The notes under the pieces: model-generated
The model's database searches: none
Told to the model about the DNA's origin: nothing
The model's input: only the letters and a program-made list of their open reading frames with translations
Translations under genes and position numbers: made by a program
Shown: positions 47,220 to 54,705 of the stretch, piece by piece
Layout: each line of letters starts with the position of its first letter
Numbering within the stretch: the first letter of the stretch is position 1
DNA from: Maribacter sp. 4G9
GTDB taxonomy: Bacteria > Bacteroidota > Bacteroidia > Flavobacteriales > Flavobacteriaceae
Direction: 5' to 3'
Assembly (NCBI RefSeq): GCF_002742265.1
Contig: NZ_MDGL01000179.1
Coordinates: forward strand, 62,001-126,000
Length of the DNA: 64,000 nt

Positions 47220-48479
47220 ATGGCGGCGAAAAAAAAGACATTGATTATAGGTGCTGGCATTATGGGGCTTTGTTCGGCCTATTACCTGCATAAAAAAGGA
47301 CATCAGGTCACGGTTTTGGAAAAATCCAATGGCGGCCAGGGAGCCTCCTTTGTAAATGCCGGATACCTCACTCCCAGCCATATCGTTCCAATGTCGGCCC
47401 CGGGGGTGATTACGAAAGGATTGTCCATGATGATGGACAGTAAAAGCCCTTTTTATATCAAGCCACGGTGGGATACCGATTTTTTTAAATGGGCTTGGGC
47501 CTTTCATAAATCTTCTACCCAAGTAAAGGTGGACAGGGCCGCTCCCATCATTAAGAACATCAACCTTTTGAGTTCCAGTTTGTACGATGAAATAAAGGAA
47601 TCGAGGGATTTAGGGGACTTTCATTTGGAAAAAAAAGGACTTCTGATGATCTACCAGACCGATGCCTATGGGGATGCCGAGAAAAAAGTAGCCGCAACCG
47701 CAAAGGGATTTGGGTTGGAGGTTTCACATTTGGAAACCGATGAATTAAAGAAGCTGCACGGGGACACGGAAGTTATTGGGAAGGGCGCCCTTCATTATTT
47801 TTGCGATTCCCATACCACGCCCACGGTTTTCATGGCCAAAATGAAGGAGTATCTTTTGAACAATGGTGTTCGAATAAAATATGGCGAAGCGGTAACGAAT
47901 TTCGATTATTCAAACGGTGTTATCAGCAAAGTCCAAACAGAAAAGGAAACCTTCCATCCTGATAATGTGGTTTTGGCTTCGGGATCTTGGAGCAATGATT
48001 TGGTAAAACAATTGGGGATTACATTACAGGTACAGGCCGGAAAAGGGTATTGTATCGATGTGCACAGGCCTACGGGAATAAAATTGCCGGCCATCTTAAT
48101 GGAAGCCAAAGTAGCGATTACGCCAATGGCAGGATTCACCCGGTTTGCCGGAACCATGGAGTTTTCCGGGGTAAATTATGATATTAATTTGAATAGGGTG
48201 GAGGCCATTGCAGAAGCTGTAAAGAAATTCTATCCAAGCATTGAAATAACCCAAGAGGAAATCAAGAATGCCAAATGTGGTTTACGTCCTGTATCGCCGG
48301 ATGGTCTTCCCTACATAGGTAAGTCGGGCCATTTTGATAATTTATTTATTACGACCGGCCATGCCATGATGGGCTGGAGTTTGGGCCCGGCCACGGGAAA
48401 ATTAATATCGGAAGTCATGGAGGCCAATGAGCCGTCCATGGATATCAGCCCTTTTGATCCCGACAGAAGTTTTGGGTAA
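47220..48479 (+). CDS. FAD-dependent D-amino-acid dehydrogenase, likely D-hydroxyproline dehydrogenase
   Basis: A 419-residue DadA-like flavoprotein with a dinucleotide-binding motif at the N terminus (LIIGAGIMGLCSAYYLHKKG) and the C-terminal FAD contact region (CGLRPVSPDGLPYIG, then TTGHAMMGWSLGPATGKL). It would oxidise cis-4-hydroxy-D-proline to pyrroline-4-hydroxy-2-carboxylate, the substrate of the lyase encoded upstream. No signal peptide. It is the last gene of the operon and ends 9 bp from a convergent gene. Confidence 0.9.
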   Translation: MAAKKKTLIIGAGIMGLCSAYYLHKKGHQVTVLEKSNGGQGASFVNAGYLTPSHIVPMSAPGVITKGLSMMMDSKSPFYIKPRWDTDFFKWAWAFHKSSTQVKVDRAAPIIKNINLLSSSLYDEIKESRDLGDFHLEKKGLLMIYQTDAYGDAEKKVAATAKGFGLEVSHLETDELKKLHGDTEVIGKGALHYFCDSHTTPTVFMAKMKEYLLNNGVRIKYGEAVTNFDYSNGVISKVQTEKETFHPDNVVLASGSWSNDLVKQLGITLQVQAGKGYCIDVHRPTGIKLPAILMEAKVAITPMAGFTRFAGTMEFSGVNYDINLNRVEAIAEAVKKFYPSIEITQEEIKNAKCGLRPVSPDGLPYIGKSGHFDNLFITTGHAMMGWSLGPATGKLISEVMEANEPSMDISPFDPDRSFG

Positions 48480-48488
48480 TGCTATAAT

Positions 48489-49336
48489 TTAAAGTTGATT
48501 GAAATACCAAACATTCATACTTTCCAAGGCATCGCGCACAAAGGCATTGTTCGTAAGTGTACCTGCATATTTAAAACCGTGCTTGCTGTAGGTGATGTTT
48601 AAACCATAGGAAGTGGCCCTAGCCAAGGCATAAATCGTCGTGCAATTCACCTCGTTCATGAGCGTTTTAATTTCTTGGACCAAGTAATAGGAGAGGTTTT
48701 GGCCCCTAAAATCCGGATGGGTGGCAAAATCTACAATTTCTAGGTTTTCCTCTTTTGTGTGTACCCTTAATATAGCCGATACCAAGAGATCTCCCTTCAC
48801 GAACAGGCCATGAAATTGATGGTCCATATCTTCCAACTCCTCAAAATCCTGTTCTCTTTTTATATGCTTGGGATGGTATTTATAGGCCTTTTCGTGTAAT
48901 GCTACCAAGGCGGAAAATCATTTTTGCCCAATTTTCGTACCGTATAGTCTTTGGGTATGCCCATGTGCGGATTTTCATTGGGCTTATTGGCGGCCATTGC
49001 AATGGTCTTTACCGTTTCAATCGTTTTCAATTGTTTTTTATCGCACTGGTGCCTGTTTTGGTTCAAATAATCCGCCAAAAAATAACCTGTAACCTTTCCA
49101 TTGTACAATCCGGGTATTTTTGCCTCTATCATATAACCGTTGGATTCAAAATGGGGGATGGCATTTTCAGGGACCCTGCTCAGGATTTTATCGTACTTCC
49201 GTTGTTTGGCCAATTCCGTCATTTTAGGCAGGATGGCATCAATTTTTTCGGAATCTATTTCCGATAGGTAAATACGATTGTGGATTTCGCCGTGATATAT
49301 GGTCGCCCCGTCAATATTCTCTACTGTTTCAAACAT
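48489..49336 (-). pseudogene. ablB: Beta-lysine N-acetyltransferase-like (AblB/GNAT) gene, frameshifted
   Basis: Two overlapping minus-strand frames together make one AblB-type protein of about 282 residues. The N-terminal part (49336 to a TAG at 48902-48904) has the N-terminal AblB region (HGEIHNRIYLSEID). The C-terminal part (down to 48489) has the GNAT acetyl-CoA fold with HPDFRGQNLSYYLVQEIK and the AblB ending NNAFVRDALESMNVWY. Reading GAT then TTT TCC GCC TTG at 48906-48919, a -1 shift in a T run (T5 reduced to T4), restores the frame. No lysine 2,3-aminomutase (ablA) is adjacent, so substrate supply is unclear. It may be a decayed gene, a phase variant or a sequencing error. Confidence 0.8.
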
Positions 49337-49377
49337 TTTGTAGGATTTAATTAGGTATTTGAGCTTGATTCTTTTTC

Positions 49378-50577
49378 TTATTCCCTTATTTGACCGTCGC
49401 CAAAGACATAATATTTGTTGGTGACCAATTGTTCCAATCCCAAAGGTCCCCTATGGTGCAATTTGTCCGTGCTAATGGCCAGCTCAGCACCTACGCCCAT
49501 TTGACCCCCGTCCGTAAATCTTGTAGAGGCATTCTGGTAGACTGCCGCACAATCCACCTGTTCCATGAACTGTCTGGCAGAGCCTTTGTCGTTCGTCATA
49601 ATAGTGGCGGAGTGTCCCCCGGAATTTTCATTGATTTTTTCAACAGCTTCGGTCAAGGAATCAACGGCTCCCAGACAACATTTCATAGCTAAAAATTCCT
49701 CTTTCCAAATAGCTTGATCGGTAATAGGTTTGGCAGTAGTCAATGTCTTTTTAACGGTCTCATCTACCAAGGTATCGACTTCCTTTGAGCTAAGTAGATT
49801 ATATAACTCGGTTAGCTTTTGATCGTAGTTGTTGATTTTCTGGTTAATGAGAATTTTATCCAAAGCATTGCATGCGGAAATTTTATCGGTCTTGGCATTC
49901 ATGATAACATTGATACTTTTTTCCCAATCCGCATTTTCATCTACATACAGGAAATTGTTACCTCTACCGCTTACAAGTACTGCGCAATTGGCATGTTCCT
50001 TTACGAAATTGATCAACCTTTCCCCGCCTCGTGGAACGATGAGGTCTAATTTTTCCGTGGGATTTCTCAAGAAATCCTGAGTTTCCTGTCGGTTCATGGT
50101 CAACAATTGGATGTATTCCTTAGGAAGTCCATTTTCCTCTAAGGCTTGATGCCAAAGCTCGGTAAGTATAGTATTGCTATGAAGGGCTTCCTTACCACCC
50201 TTCAAGAGTATTTTATTACTGGCTTTAAAGGCCAAAACCGCTGCTTCAATGGTCACATCCGGTCGCGATTCATAAATGATCATAATGGTGCCGAAAGGGG
50301 CCGTTTTATTGGTTATTTCCAAACCATTATCCAGAATTCGAGATGAAATGGGTTGGTTTACCGGGTCCTCCTGGCTCTGAACCTCTCGTATGGATTGTAT
50401 CATACCATCGATTTTGGTATCGGTTACAATAAGACGGTCATACATAGCCTGGTCCTCTTTTTGGAAGAGGTCCAAGTCCTTTTTATTTGCTTTGATGATA
50501 CTTTCCCTGTTTTTGTCCAACAGGTCTATCATGCTTGTTAATACGTTGTTTTTTATCTCTGTAGTCAATATTTTCAT
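49378..50577 (-). CDS. proA: Glutamate-5-semialdehyde dehydrogenase (gamma-glutamyl phosphate reductase)
   Basis: Second enzyme of proline biosynthesis; NADPH-dependent reduction of gamma-glutamyl phosphate. The 399-residue protein has the aldehyde-dehydrogenase fold and ProA landmarks: IYESRPDVTIEAAVLAFKAS, LKGGKEALHSN, the catalytic Cys in KISACNALDKIL, and the C-terminal FTDGGQMGVGAELAISTDKL. Its start overlaps the proB end by 4 bp. Last of proC-proB-proA. Confidence 0.97.
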   Translation of the reverse strand: MKILTTEIKNNVLTSMIDLLDKNRESIIKANKKDLDLFQKEDQAMYDRLIVTDTKIDGMIQSIREVQSQEDPVNQPISSRILDNGLEITNKTAPFGTIMIIYESRPDVTIEAAVLAFKASNKILLKGGKEALHSNTILTELWHQALEENGLPKEYIQLLTMNRQETQDFLRNPTEKLDLIVPRGGERLINFVKEHANCAVLVSGRGNNFLYVDENADWEKSINVIMNAKTDKISACNALDKILINQKINNYDQKLTELYNLLSSKEVDTLVDETVKKTLTTAKPITDQAIWKEEFLAMKCCLGAVDSLTEAVEKINENSGGHSATIMTNDKGSARQFMEQVDCAAVYQNASTRFTDGGQMGVGAELAISTDKLHHRGPLGLEQLVTNKYYVFGDGQIRE

Positions 50578-51362
50578 TTTATCAATTCTTCTTCCAAGGT
50601 TACTCTTGTCCCTACATTTTTACCGTCAATGATGTCGATGATGGTATTTTTCTTTTTACCGTTGGCAATATAGGTAGGTATGCCCTTCGCTGCCGCCTGC
50701 TGGGCATAATCCAGTTTAGATCCCATACCTCCTCGGCCTTCCTCCTCTTTTTTATTATTGTCCTTGATATACTTGTCCAGATTTTCCTCTGGTTTTACAT
50801 GTTGCACCAAGTCACTGTTCTTTTCATTGGGATCACCTGTGTACAGTCCATCGATATCGGTTAGGATAATGAGCTTGTCCGCATTTAATAGTTGGGCAAT
50901 CAAACTTGCCAATTCATCATTATCGGAAAACATACTCATAGTTACGGATACAGCGTCATCTTCATTGGCAATGGGAATAACACCTTCAGACAATAGTCCT
51001 TCACAACAGTTGACCATATTTTGTCTATGTACGCCAGGACTGAAATCTCTTTTGGTGGGAAGAACCTGGGCACATTTCATTCCGTAATCATGGAAAATAT
51101 TGTAATAAAGGCGCATCATTCTGGGTTGTCCAATGGCAGAATATACTTGGCGTCTTTGGGTCCTATCCTCGATGTTGGATTTTCCCAAAACTTCCTTTCC
51201 GGCGATGACGGATCCGGAAGAAACCAGTACCGTAATAATATCCCTCTCGTATAATTTTGCGATTTGCTCTACTAAGTTTCGTAATACAGGTCTAACAATT
51301 CTATTGTCTTTGTTGGTCATTACGTTGGTGCCAACTTTCACGACTATTTTTTCTTTATACAT
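50574..51362 (-). CDS. proB: Glutamate 5-kinase without PUA domain
   Basis: First enzyme of proline biosynthesis, ATP-dependent phosphorylation of glutamate. The ATG at 51362 (MYKEKIVVKVGTNVM) was preferred over an upstream in-frame start at 51407 that lies deep in proC. The 262-residue amino-acid-kinase domain has KVGTNVMT, VSSGSVIAGKE, NEDDAVSV, DNDELASLIAQ and GMGSKLDYAQQAAAKG. The C-terminal PUA domain found in E. coli ProB is absent; short forms are common in Bacteroidota. It overlaps proC by 8 bp and proA by 4 bp. Confidence 0.96.
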   Translation of the reverse strand: MYKEKIVVKVGTNVMTNKDNRIVRPVLRNLVEQIAKLYERDIITVLVSSGSVIAGKEVLGKSNIEDRTQRRQVYSAIGQPRMMRLYYNIFHDYGMKCAQVLPTKRDFSPGVHRQNMVNCCEGLLSEGVIPIANEDDAVSVTMSMFSDNDELASLIAQLLNADKLIILTDIDGLYTGDPNEKNSDLVQHVKPEENLDKYIKDNNKKEEEGRGGMGSKLDYAQQAAAKGIPTYIANGKKKNTIIDIIDGKNVGTRVTLEEELIK

Positions 51363-52170
51363 ACGATTTCTCTTTTCCAAGTTCAATGGCACGTTCAAAT
51401 GCTGCAAAGGCGGCTTCCTTGATCAATTCACCTACCTTATTATTGTCCATACTATCCAAAGCGGCACGGGTGGTACCTCCTTTACTGGCCACCTTGTCCA
51501 TCCAAGAATTTGGTGAAAGGTCGTTTTGATTGAAAAGTTCAATGGCACCCGTAAAGGTTTGGCTTACCAAAACCTTGGAGACATTTTTCGAGAACCCCAT
51601 TTTCAAGGCTGCTTCCATCATGCTTTGCATGAAGTAAAATACATAGGCCGGGCCACTCCCGGATATCCCAGTGGAGGCATCGATAAAGTTTTCATCGCTT
51701 ACCAAAATAGATCTACCAGTGGTATCCAATAAACTTTCAATGGTTAAAAGCTCTATTCTGGATACTTCTTCCGAGGCTACGAAAGAAGTTAACCCCTTTC
51801 CTATTTGGGCAGGGAGGTTGGGCATGGCCCGTACCACTTTATTAAGACCGGTTAGGTTCTTAATCGTTTTAATGGTTACGCCGGCCATAATGGAAATAAC
51901 AATTTGCCCTTTGTTGACCAACGGTTCCATTTTCATCATGAGACCCTCAGCATGATACGGCTTAACGGCAATGAAAATAATATCCGCCTGTGGGACACAA
52001 TCTGCCAATTCCTTAAAAGTGTCGAACTTGGCCTCTTTCTTAAGCGCTTCTAATTTTTCTTCGGAGGTATCCAATACCATGATATTTCTTCTTTTCAATA
52101 GTTTGGATTTGGACATTCCTTCCGCATAGGTAAGTCCCATGTTTCCCGCTCCGATGACTAAAATCTTCAT
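51355..52170 (-). CDS. proC: Pyrroline-5-carboxylate reductase
   Basis: Final step of proline biosynthesis, NAD(P)H-dependent reduction of P5C. The 271-residue protein has the Rossmann start MKILVIGAGNMGLTYAEGM and the C-terminal dimerisation signature with ASTGISGSGPAYVFYFMQ and VASKGGTTRAALDSM. First gene of the tightly overlapping proC-proB-proA operon, so all three proline enzymes are cotranslated. Confidence 0.96.
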   Translation of the reverse strand: MKILVIGAGNMGLTYAEGMSKSKLLKRRNIMVLDTSEEKLEALKKEAKFDTFKELADCVPQADIIFIAVKPYHAEGLMMKMEPLVNKGQIVISIMAGVTIKTIKNLTGLNKVVRAMPNLPAQIGKGLTSFVASEEVSRIELLTIESLLDTTGRSILVSDENFIDASTGISGSGPAYVFYFMQSMMEAALKMGFSKNVSKVLVSQTFTGAIELFNQNDLSPNSWMDKVASKGGTTRAALDSMDNNKVGELIKEAAFAAFERAIELGKEKSYV

Positions 52171-52215
52171 AAAATAGTATGTTGTTTATTAAAAATTTAA
52201 AATTGCATTACTAGC

Positions 52216-52407
52216 TTAAACAAATAGCATTTTTTCTGCCCTGTTATTTTTTTTAGTAAAATAGGTATGCGTGTATTTGTGTATGGTTTTGAACGGCATT
52301 CCTAAAAAATATTTTTTAATGTAGGTTACCTTCGAGTTCAAATGCCCTAGACTCGTTCGGTATACTTCTTTTACATTACTTTCTCTTTTTACATAAATAA
52401 TTTTCAT
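52216..52407 (-). CDS. Small basic hypothetical protein downstream of rpsU
   Basis: A 63-residue Lys/Tyr-rich protein starting MKIIYVKRESNVKEVYRTS. It has no signal peptide, membrane segment or Cys motif; the basic charge would suit RNA or ribosome binding, but I recognise no family. It lies 178 bp after rpsU on the same strand, with a 9-bp-arm inverted repeat just before its start and a tight palindrome further upstream, so it may have its own control. The regular residue pattern and an ATG start favour a real gene. Confidence 0.55.
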   Translation of the reverse strand: MKIIYVKRESNVKEVYRTSLGHLNSKVTYIKKYFLGMPFKTIHKYTHTYFTKKNNRAEKMLFV

Positions 52408-52427
52408 TCTTTGGTATTTGTGGGGGT

Positions 52428-52480
52428 TAACATAAGATTCTCCATGATCATAACAAATTAGCCATGTTAAGCTTATGTTA
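52428..52480. promoter_or_regulatory. Inverted repeat with 9-bp arms upstream of the small basic gene
   Basis: TAACATAAG (52428-52436) and CTTATGTTA (52472-52480) are perfect inverted repeats separated by 35 nt, beginning about 20 bp from the start codon at 52407. Confidence 0.4.
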
Positions 52481-52496
52481 TATTGATTATCAAGTA

Positions 52497-52516
52497 GTTA
52501 ATCTTCAAAGATTAAC
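52497..52516. other. Tight palindrome between rpsU and the small basic gene
   Basis: GTTAATCT, loop TCAA, AGATTAAC: an 8-bp perfect stem. It follows the rpsU stop by about 70 bp in the direction of transcription. There is no T run, so either a weak terminator or a protein-binding site. Confidence 0.45.
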
Positions 52517-52585
52517 CAAAATTATCGTCAATTTGTTAGTTTATGAGCTAAAGGGAGGGCGATATGATAATTACCCTATTTGCTC

Positions 52586-52783
52586 TTATTGATCTTCATT
52601 CTCTAAAATATATTGTTGCCGATATTCCGCTTTTTGAAGAGCCTCTCTCCTTTCGGTGGATTGTTTTTTGTAGTGTTTCTTATCTTTTATTTGGTCCAAC
52701 ACCTTTGTTTTTCTGTATTTTCTTTTGTATCGTTTTAAGGCTCTCTCAATGGATTCTCCTTCTTTTACTTCTATTTTTAACAT
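52586..52783 (-). CDS. rpsU: Small ribosomal subunit protein bS21, probable paralog
   Basis: A 65-residue basic protein with the bS21 signature IERALKRYKRKYRKTKV and RREALQKAEYRQQ. In Bacteroidota bS21 sits near the 16S 3' end and helps sequester the anti-Shine-Dalgarno. It starts 15 bp after the sigma70-like gene ends, a tight two-gene operon. Its sequence differs from the form I recall beside xerC/hpf/tuf in flavobacteria (beginning MLIIPIKDGENIDRALKRYK), so a second, accessory copy is likely. The leader before the ATG reads AAAAAAAGAAAC, with no strong Shine-Dalgarno. Confidence 0.9.
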   Translation of the reverse strand: MLKIEVKEGESIERALKRYKRKYRKTKVLDQIKDKKHYKKQSTERREALQKAEYRQQYILENEDQ

Positions 52784-52798
52784 GTTTCTTTTTTTGGA

Positions 52799-53659
52799 TT
52801 ATAAATAACTTCTCAATACTTTATTTCTGGACTTTTTTCTTAATGCACGCAGTCCTTTTTCGCGTACTTGTCTCACTCGCTCCCGGGTAATATCAAATAA
52901 ATCGCCAATTTCCGAGAGGCTCATTGGAGGTTCCTTGCCTATACCATAAAACAGGCGGATCACATCACGTTGTCTTTCCGGTATTGTTTCTAAGGCTTGA
53001 TATATGTCGGTTTGCAGCGATTCTTCCATCATTTTTTCATCCGGTTTGTCTGCGTCCTTTGAGGCAAGTACGTTATATAGGTTGGATGATTCTTCCTCCT
53101 TAAAGGGAGCATCCAATGAAAGTGACCTCCCGGAATTCTTGATAGAACTTTCTACCTTTTTTACGCTCATATCCAATTCAGATGCTATTTCCGACGGATT
53201 CGGTGGACGTTCCAATTGCTGCTCCAATGAAGAATACACCTTGTAGATTTTTGTATTCGTCGCAATTTTATTTTGTGGTAACCGGATAGATTTTCCATTC
53301 TTGGACAGCACCTGTAAAATGGATTGACGTATCCACCAGACGGCATAGGAAATAAATTTAAATCCTCGGGTTTCGTCAAATCGCTTTGCTGCCTTGACCA
53401 GTCCCAAATTTCCTTCGTTGATTAAGTCTGTTAAACTTAATCCCCTATTTTGGTATTGTTTGGCGGCAGAGACAACAAATCGTAGGTTGGCGTTTACCAA
53501 TTTTTCCAAAGCTTTTTGATCCCCCACTTTTATTCTTTGGGCCAGTTCCACCTCCTCTTCAGCCGTAATCAGTTCGATTTTGCTTATCTCTTGAAAGTAC
53601 TTTTCAAGAGACTTGGTGTCACGGTTCGTAATTTGCTTTGTAATTTTAAGTTGACGCAT
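52799..53659 (-). CDS. RpoD-like sigma70 factor (group 1/2), divergent
   Basis: A 286-residue primary-type sigma factor starting at MRQLKITKQITNRDTKSLEK (ATG at 53659; an earlier GTG/TTG-type extension to 53683 is unlikely). Region 1.2 (LEKYFQEISKIELITAEEE), 2.1-2.4 (LINEGNLGLVKAAKRFDETR, then FISYAVWWIRQSIL), region 3 and region 4.2 (SLSEIGDLFDITRERVRQVR) are all present. Between 2.4 and 3 it reads QVLSKNGKSIRLPQNKIATN, which differs from the AEQSRIVRLPLNKIGS form I recall for the flavobacterial housekeeping factor; several region 4 residues also differ. This favours a paralogous (stress-type) sigma. Cotranscribed with rpsU. Confidence 0.88.
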   Translation of the reverse strand: MRQLKITKQITNRDTKSLEKYFQEISKIELITAEEEVELAQRIKVGDQKALEKLVNANLRFVVSAAKQYQNRGLSLTDLINEGNLGLVKAAKRFDETRGFKFISYAVWWIRQSILQVLSKNGKSIRLPQNKIATNTKIYKVYSSLEQQLERPPNPSEIASELDMSVKKVESSIKNSGRSLSLDAPFKEEESSNLYNVLASKDADKPDEKMMEESLQTDIYQALETIPERQRDVIRLFYGIGKEPPMSLSEIGDLFDITRERVRQVREKGLRALRKKSRNKVLRSYL

Positions 53660-54103
53660 AAAAGTGTTTTGGGTTATGACCAATTATAACCTACACCTTT
53701 TATCTAAAAATCCAAATTAAAGACCCAAAACCTTCGGTTTTTAATGAAATCAGTCAATATTTTGCTGGAAATCATTCAATATTGGCACGTAATGACTGAT
53801 TATACTCGAATCTAATAGATACATAACTGGGAACTACAGGGGGGTATTTAAATTCTAAGTGTTTTTGGGTAATAGTACAACCGTTTTATCCAATAAATTT
53901 TTCTATCCTGTATTTTAAATGATATTTATTAAAAAACTTCATTGTGGCAGTTTAAATGTTAAAATATTCAAGAAGAGATATTTTTATTGCATAAATAATT
54001 ACAATTTGATACATTGCCACTATAACGTGTAAAAAATACAATTATATAATGTAAAGATTACCAAGCTTAAAACCCTCACCCTGAGATTCTAATAACCTAT
54101 TCA
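53660..54103. other. AT-rich divergent control region with a 9-bp-arm inverted repeat
   Basis: About 440 bp between the divergent sigma70-like and ECF sigma genes. AATCAGTCA (53748-53756) and TGACTGATT (53793-53801) are perfect inverted repeats 36 nt apart; TCAATATT is repeated inside (53754 and 53776). A weak hairpin AAAACC-TTC-GGTTTT lies at 53727-53741. No protein-coding gene or RNA gene is convincing here; a 23-codon ORF from 53744 is most likely chance. Confidence 0.5.
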
Positions 54104-54607
54104 ATGGAAACGCCGTGCCAAAAAATTCTGGAGAAAATGTTTTTGGAACATTACCATGAATGGTGTTTAAAGTCCTTTAGTTATGTGGAAAATATGGATG
54201 ATGCCCAGGACGTTGTTCAGAACATTTTTGTAAAACTCCTTCAAAAGGGAAATGTAACCTATATAGGGGATGTGAATAAATACCTAAACGTAGCCATTAA
54301 GAATGAAAGCTTAAAAAAGATTAAAAGGAATAAAAGAACTTTTGAACTTTATAATCAGTTGACGGAGGTACCTTCCTGTGAAAATGAGTTTATCAAAAGT
54401 GAAATTTCTGAAAATATGTTGAGGGAACTGGAAGCTTTGCCAGACCAAAATAAGCGGGTATTTACCTTGTGTGTTTTGGAAGGTGTGAAGTATGAAAGTG
54501 CAGCCGAAATTATGGGAATAACGGTGAACACGGTAAAATATCATCTAAAAAAATCCTTTAAAACATTGCGTTTAAATTTAAAGGATGTGTATTTATGGTT
54601 CCTTTAA
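54104..54607 (+). CDS. ECF RNA polymerase sigma factor of a FecR/SusC locus
   Basis: A 167-residue extracytoplasmic-function sigma factor. Region 2 (MDDAQDVVQNIFVKLLQKG, with a helix ending in YLNVAIKNESLKKIKRNK) and region 4 (LPDQNKRVFTLCVLEGVKYE, then ITVNTVKYHLKKSFKTLR) are clear. In Bacteroidota such factors are held by the FecR-type anti-sigma encoded next and released when the N-terminal STN domain of the SusC transporter signals substrate. It therefore should drive transcription of fecR-susC-susD and the enzymes that follow. Confidence 0.93.
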   Translation: METPCQKILEKMFLEHYHEWCLKSFSYVENMDDAQDVVQNIFVKLLQKGNVTYIGDVNKYLNVAIKNESLKKIKRNKRTFELYNQLTEVPSCENEFIKSEISENMLRELEALPDQNKRVFTLCVLEGVKYESAAEIMGITVNTVKYHLKKSFKTLRLNLKDVYLWFL

Positions 54608-54684
54608 AGTGAGTAATCGATAAAAAATTACATATTTTTTTATCAAATCCACTACCCGATTTTAATTCTACTGGGTCTTATTAG

Positions 54685-54705
54685 TAGACAATGTTGTTTT
54701 GTCTA
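54685..54705 (+). promoter_or_regulatory. Palindrome overlapping the candidate fecR start
   Basis: TAGACAA (54685-54691), loop TGTTGTT, TTGTCTA (54699-54705). The right arm contains the TTG that would start the longest FecR frame (54699-54701), so it could hide the start codon in a stem or be an operator in the leader. Confidence 0.45.

Noticed and set aside
53744-53815. 23-codon ORF beginning ATGAAATCAGTC across the inverted repeat
   Set aside because: Very short, no residue pattern, and its sequence is dominated by the repeat arms; a chance ORF is likelier.
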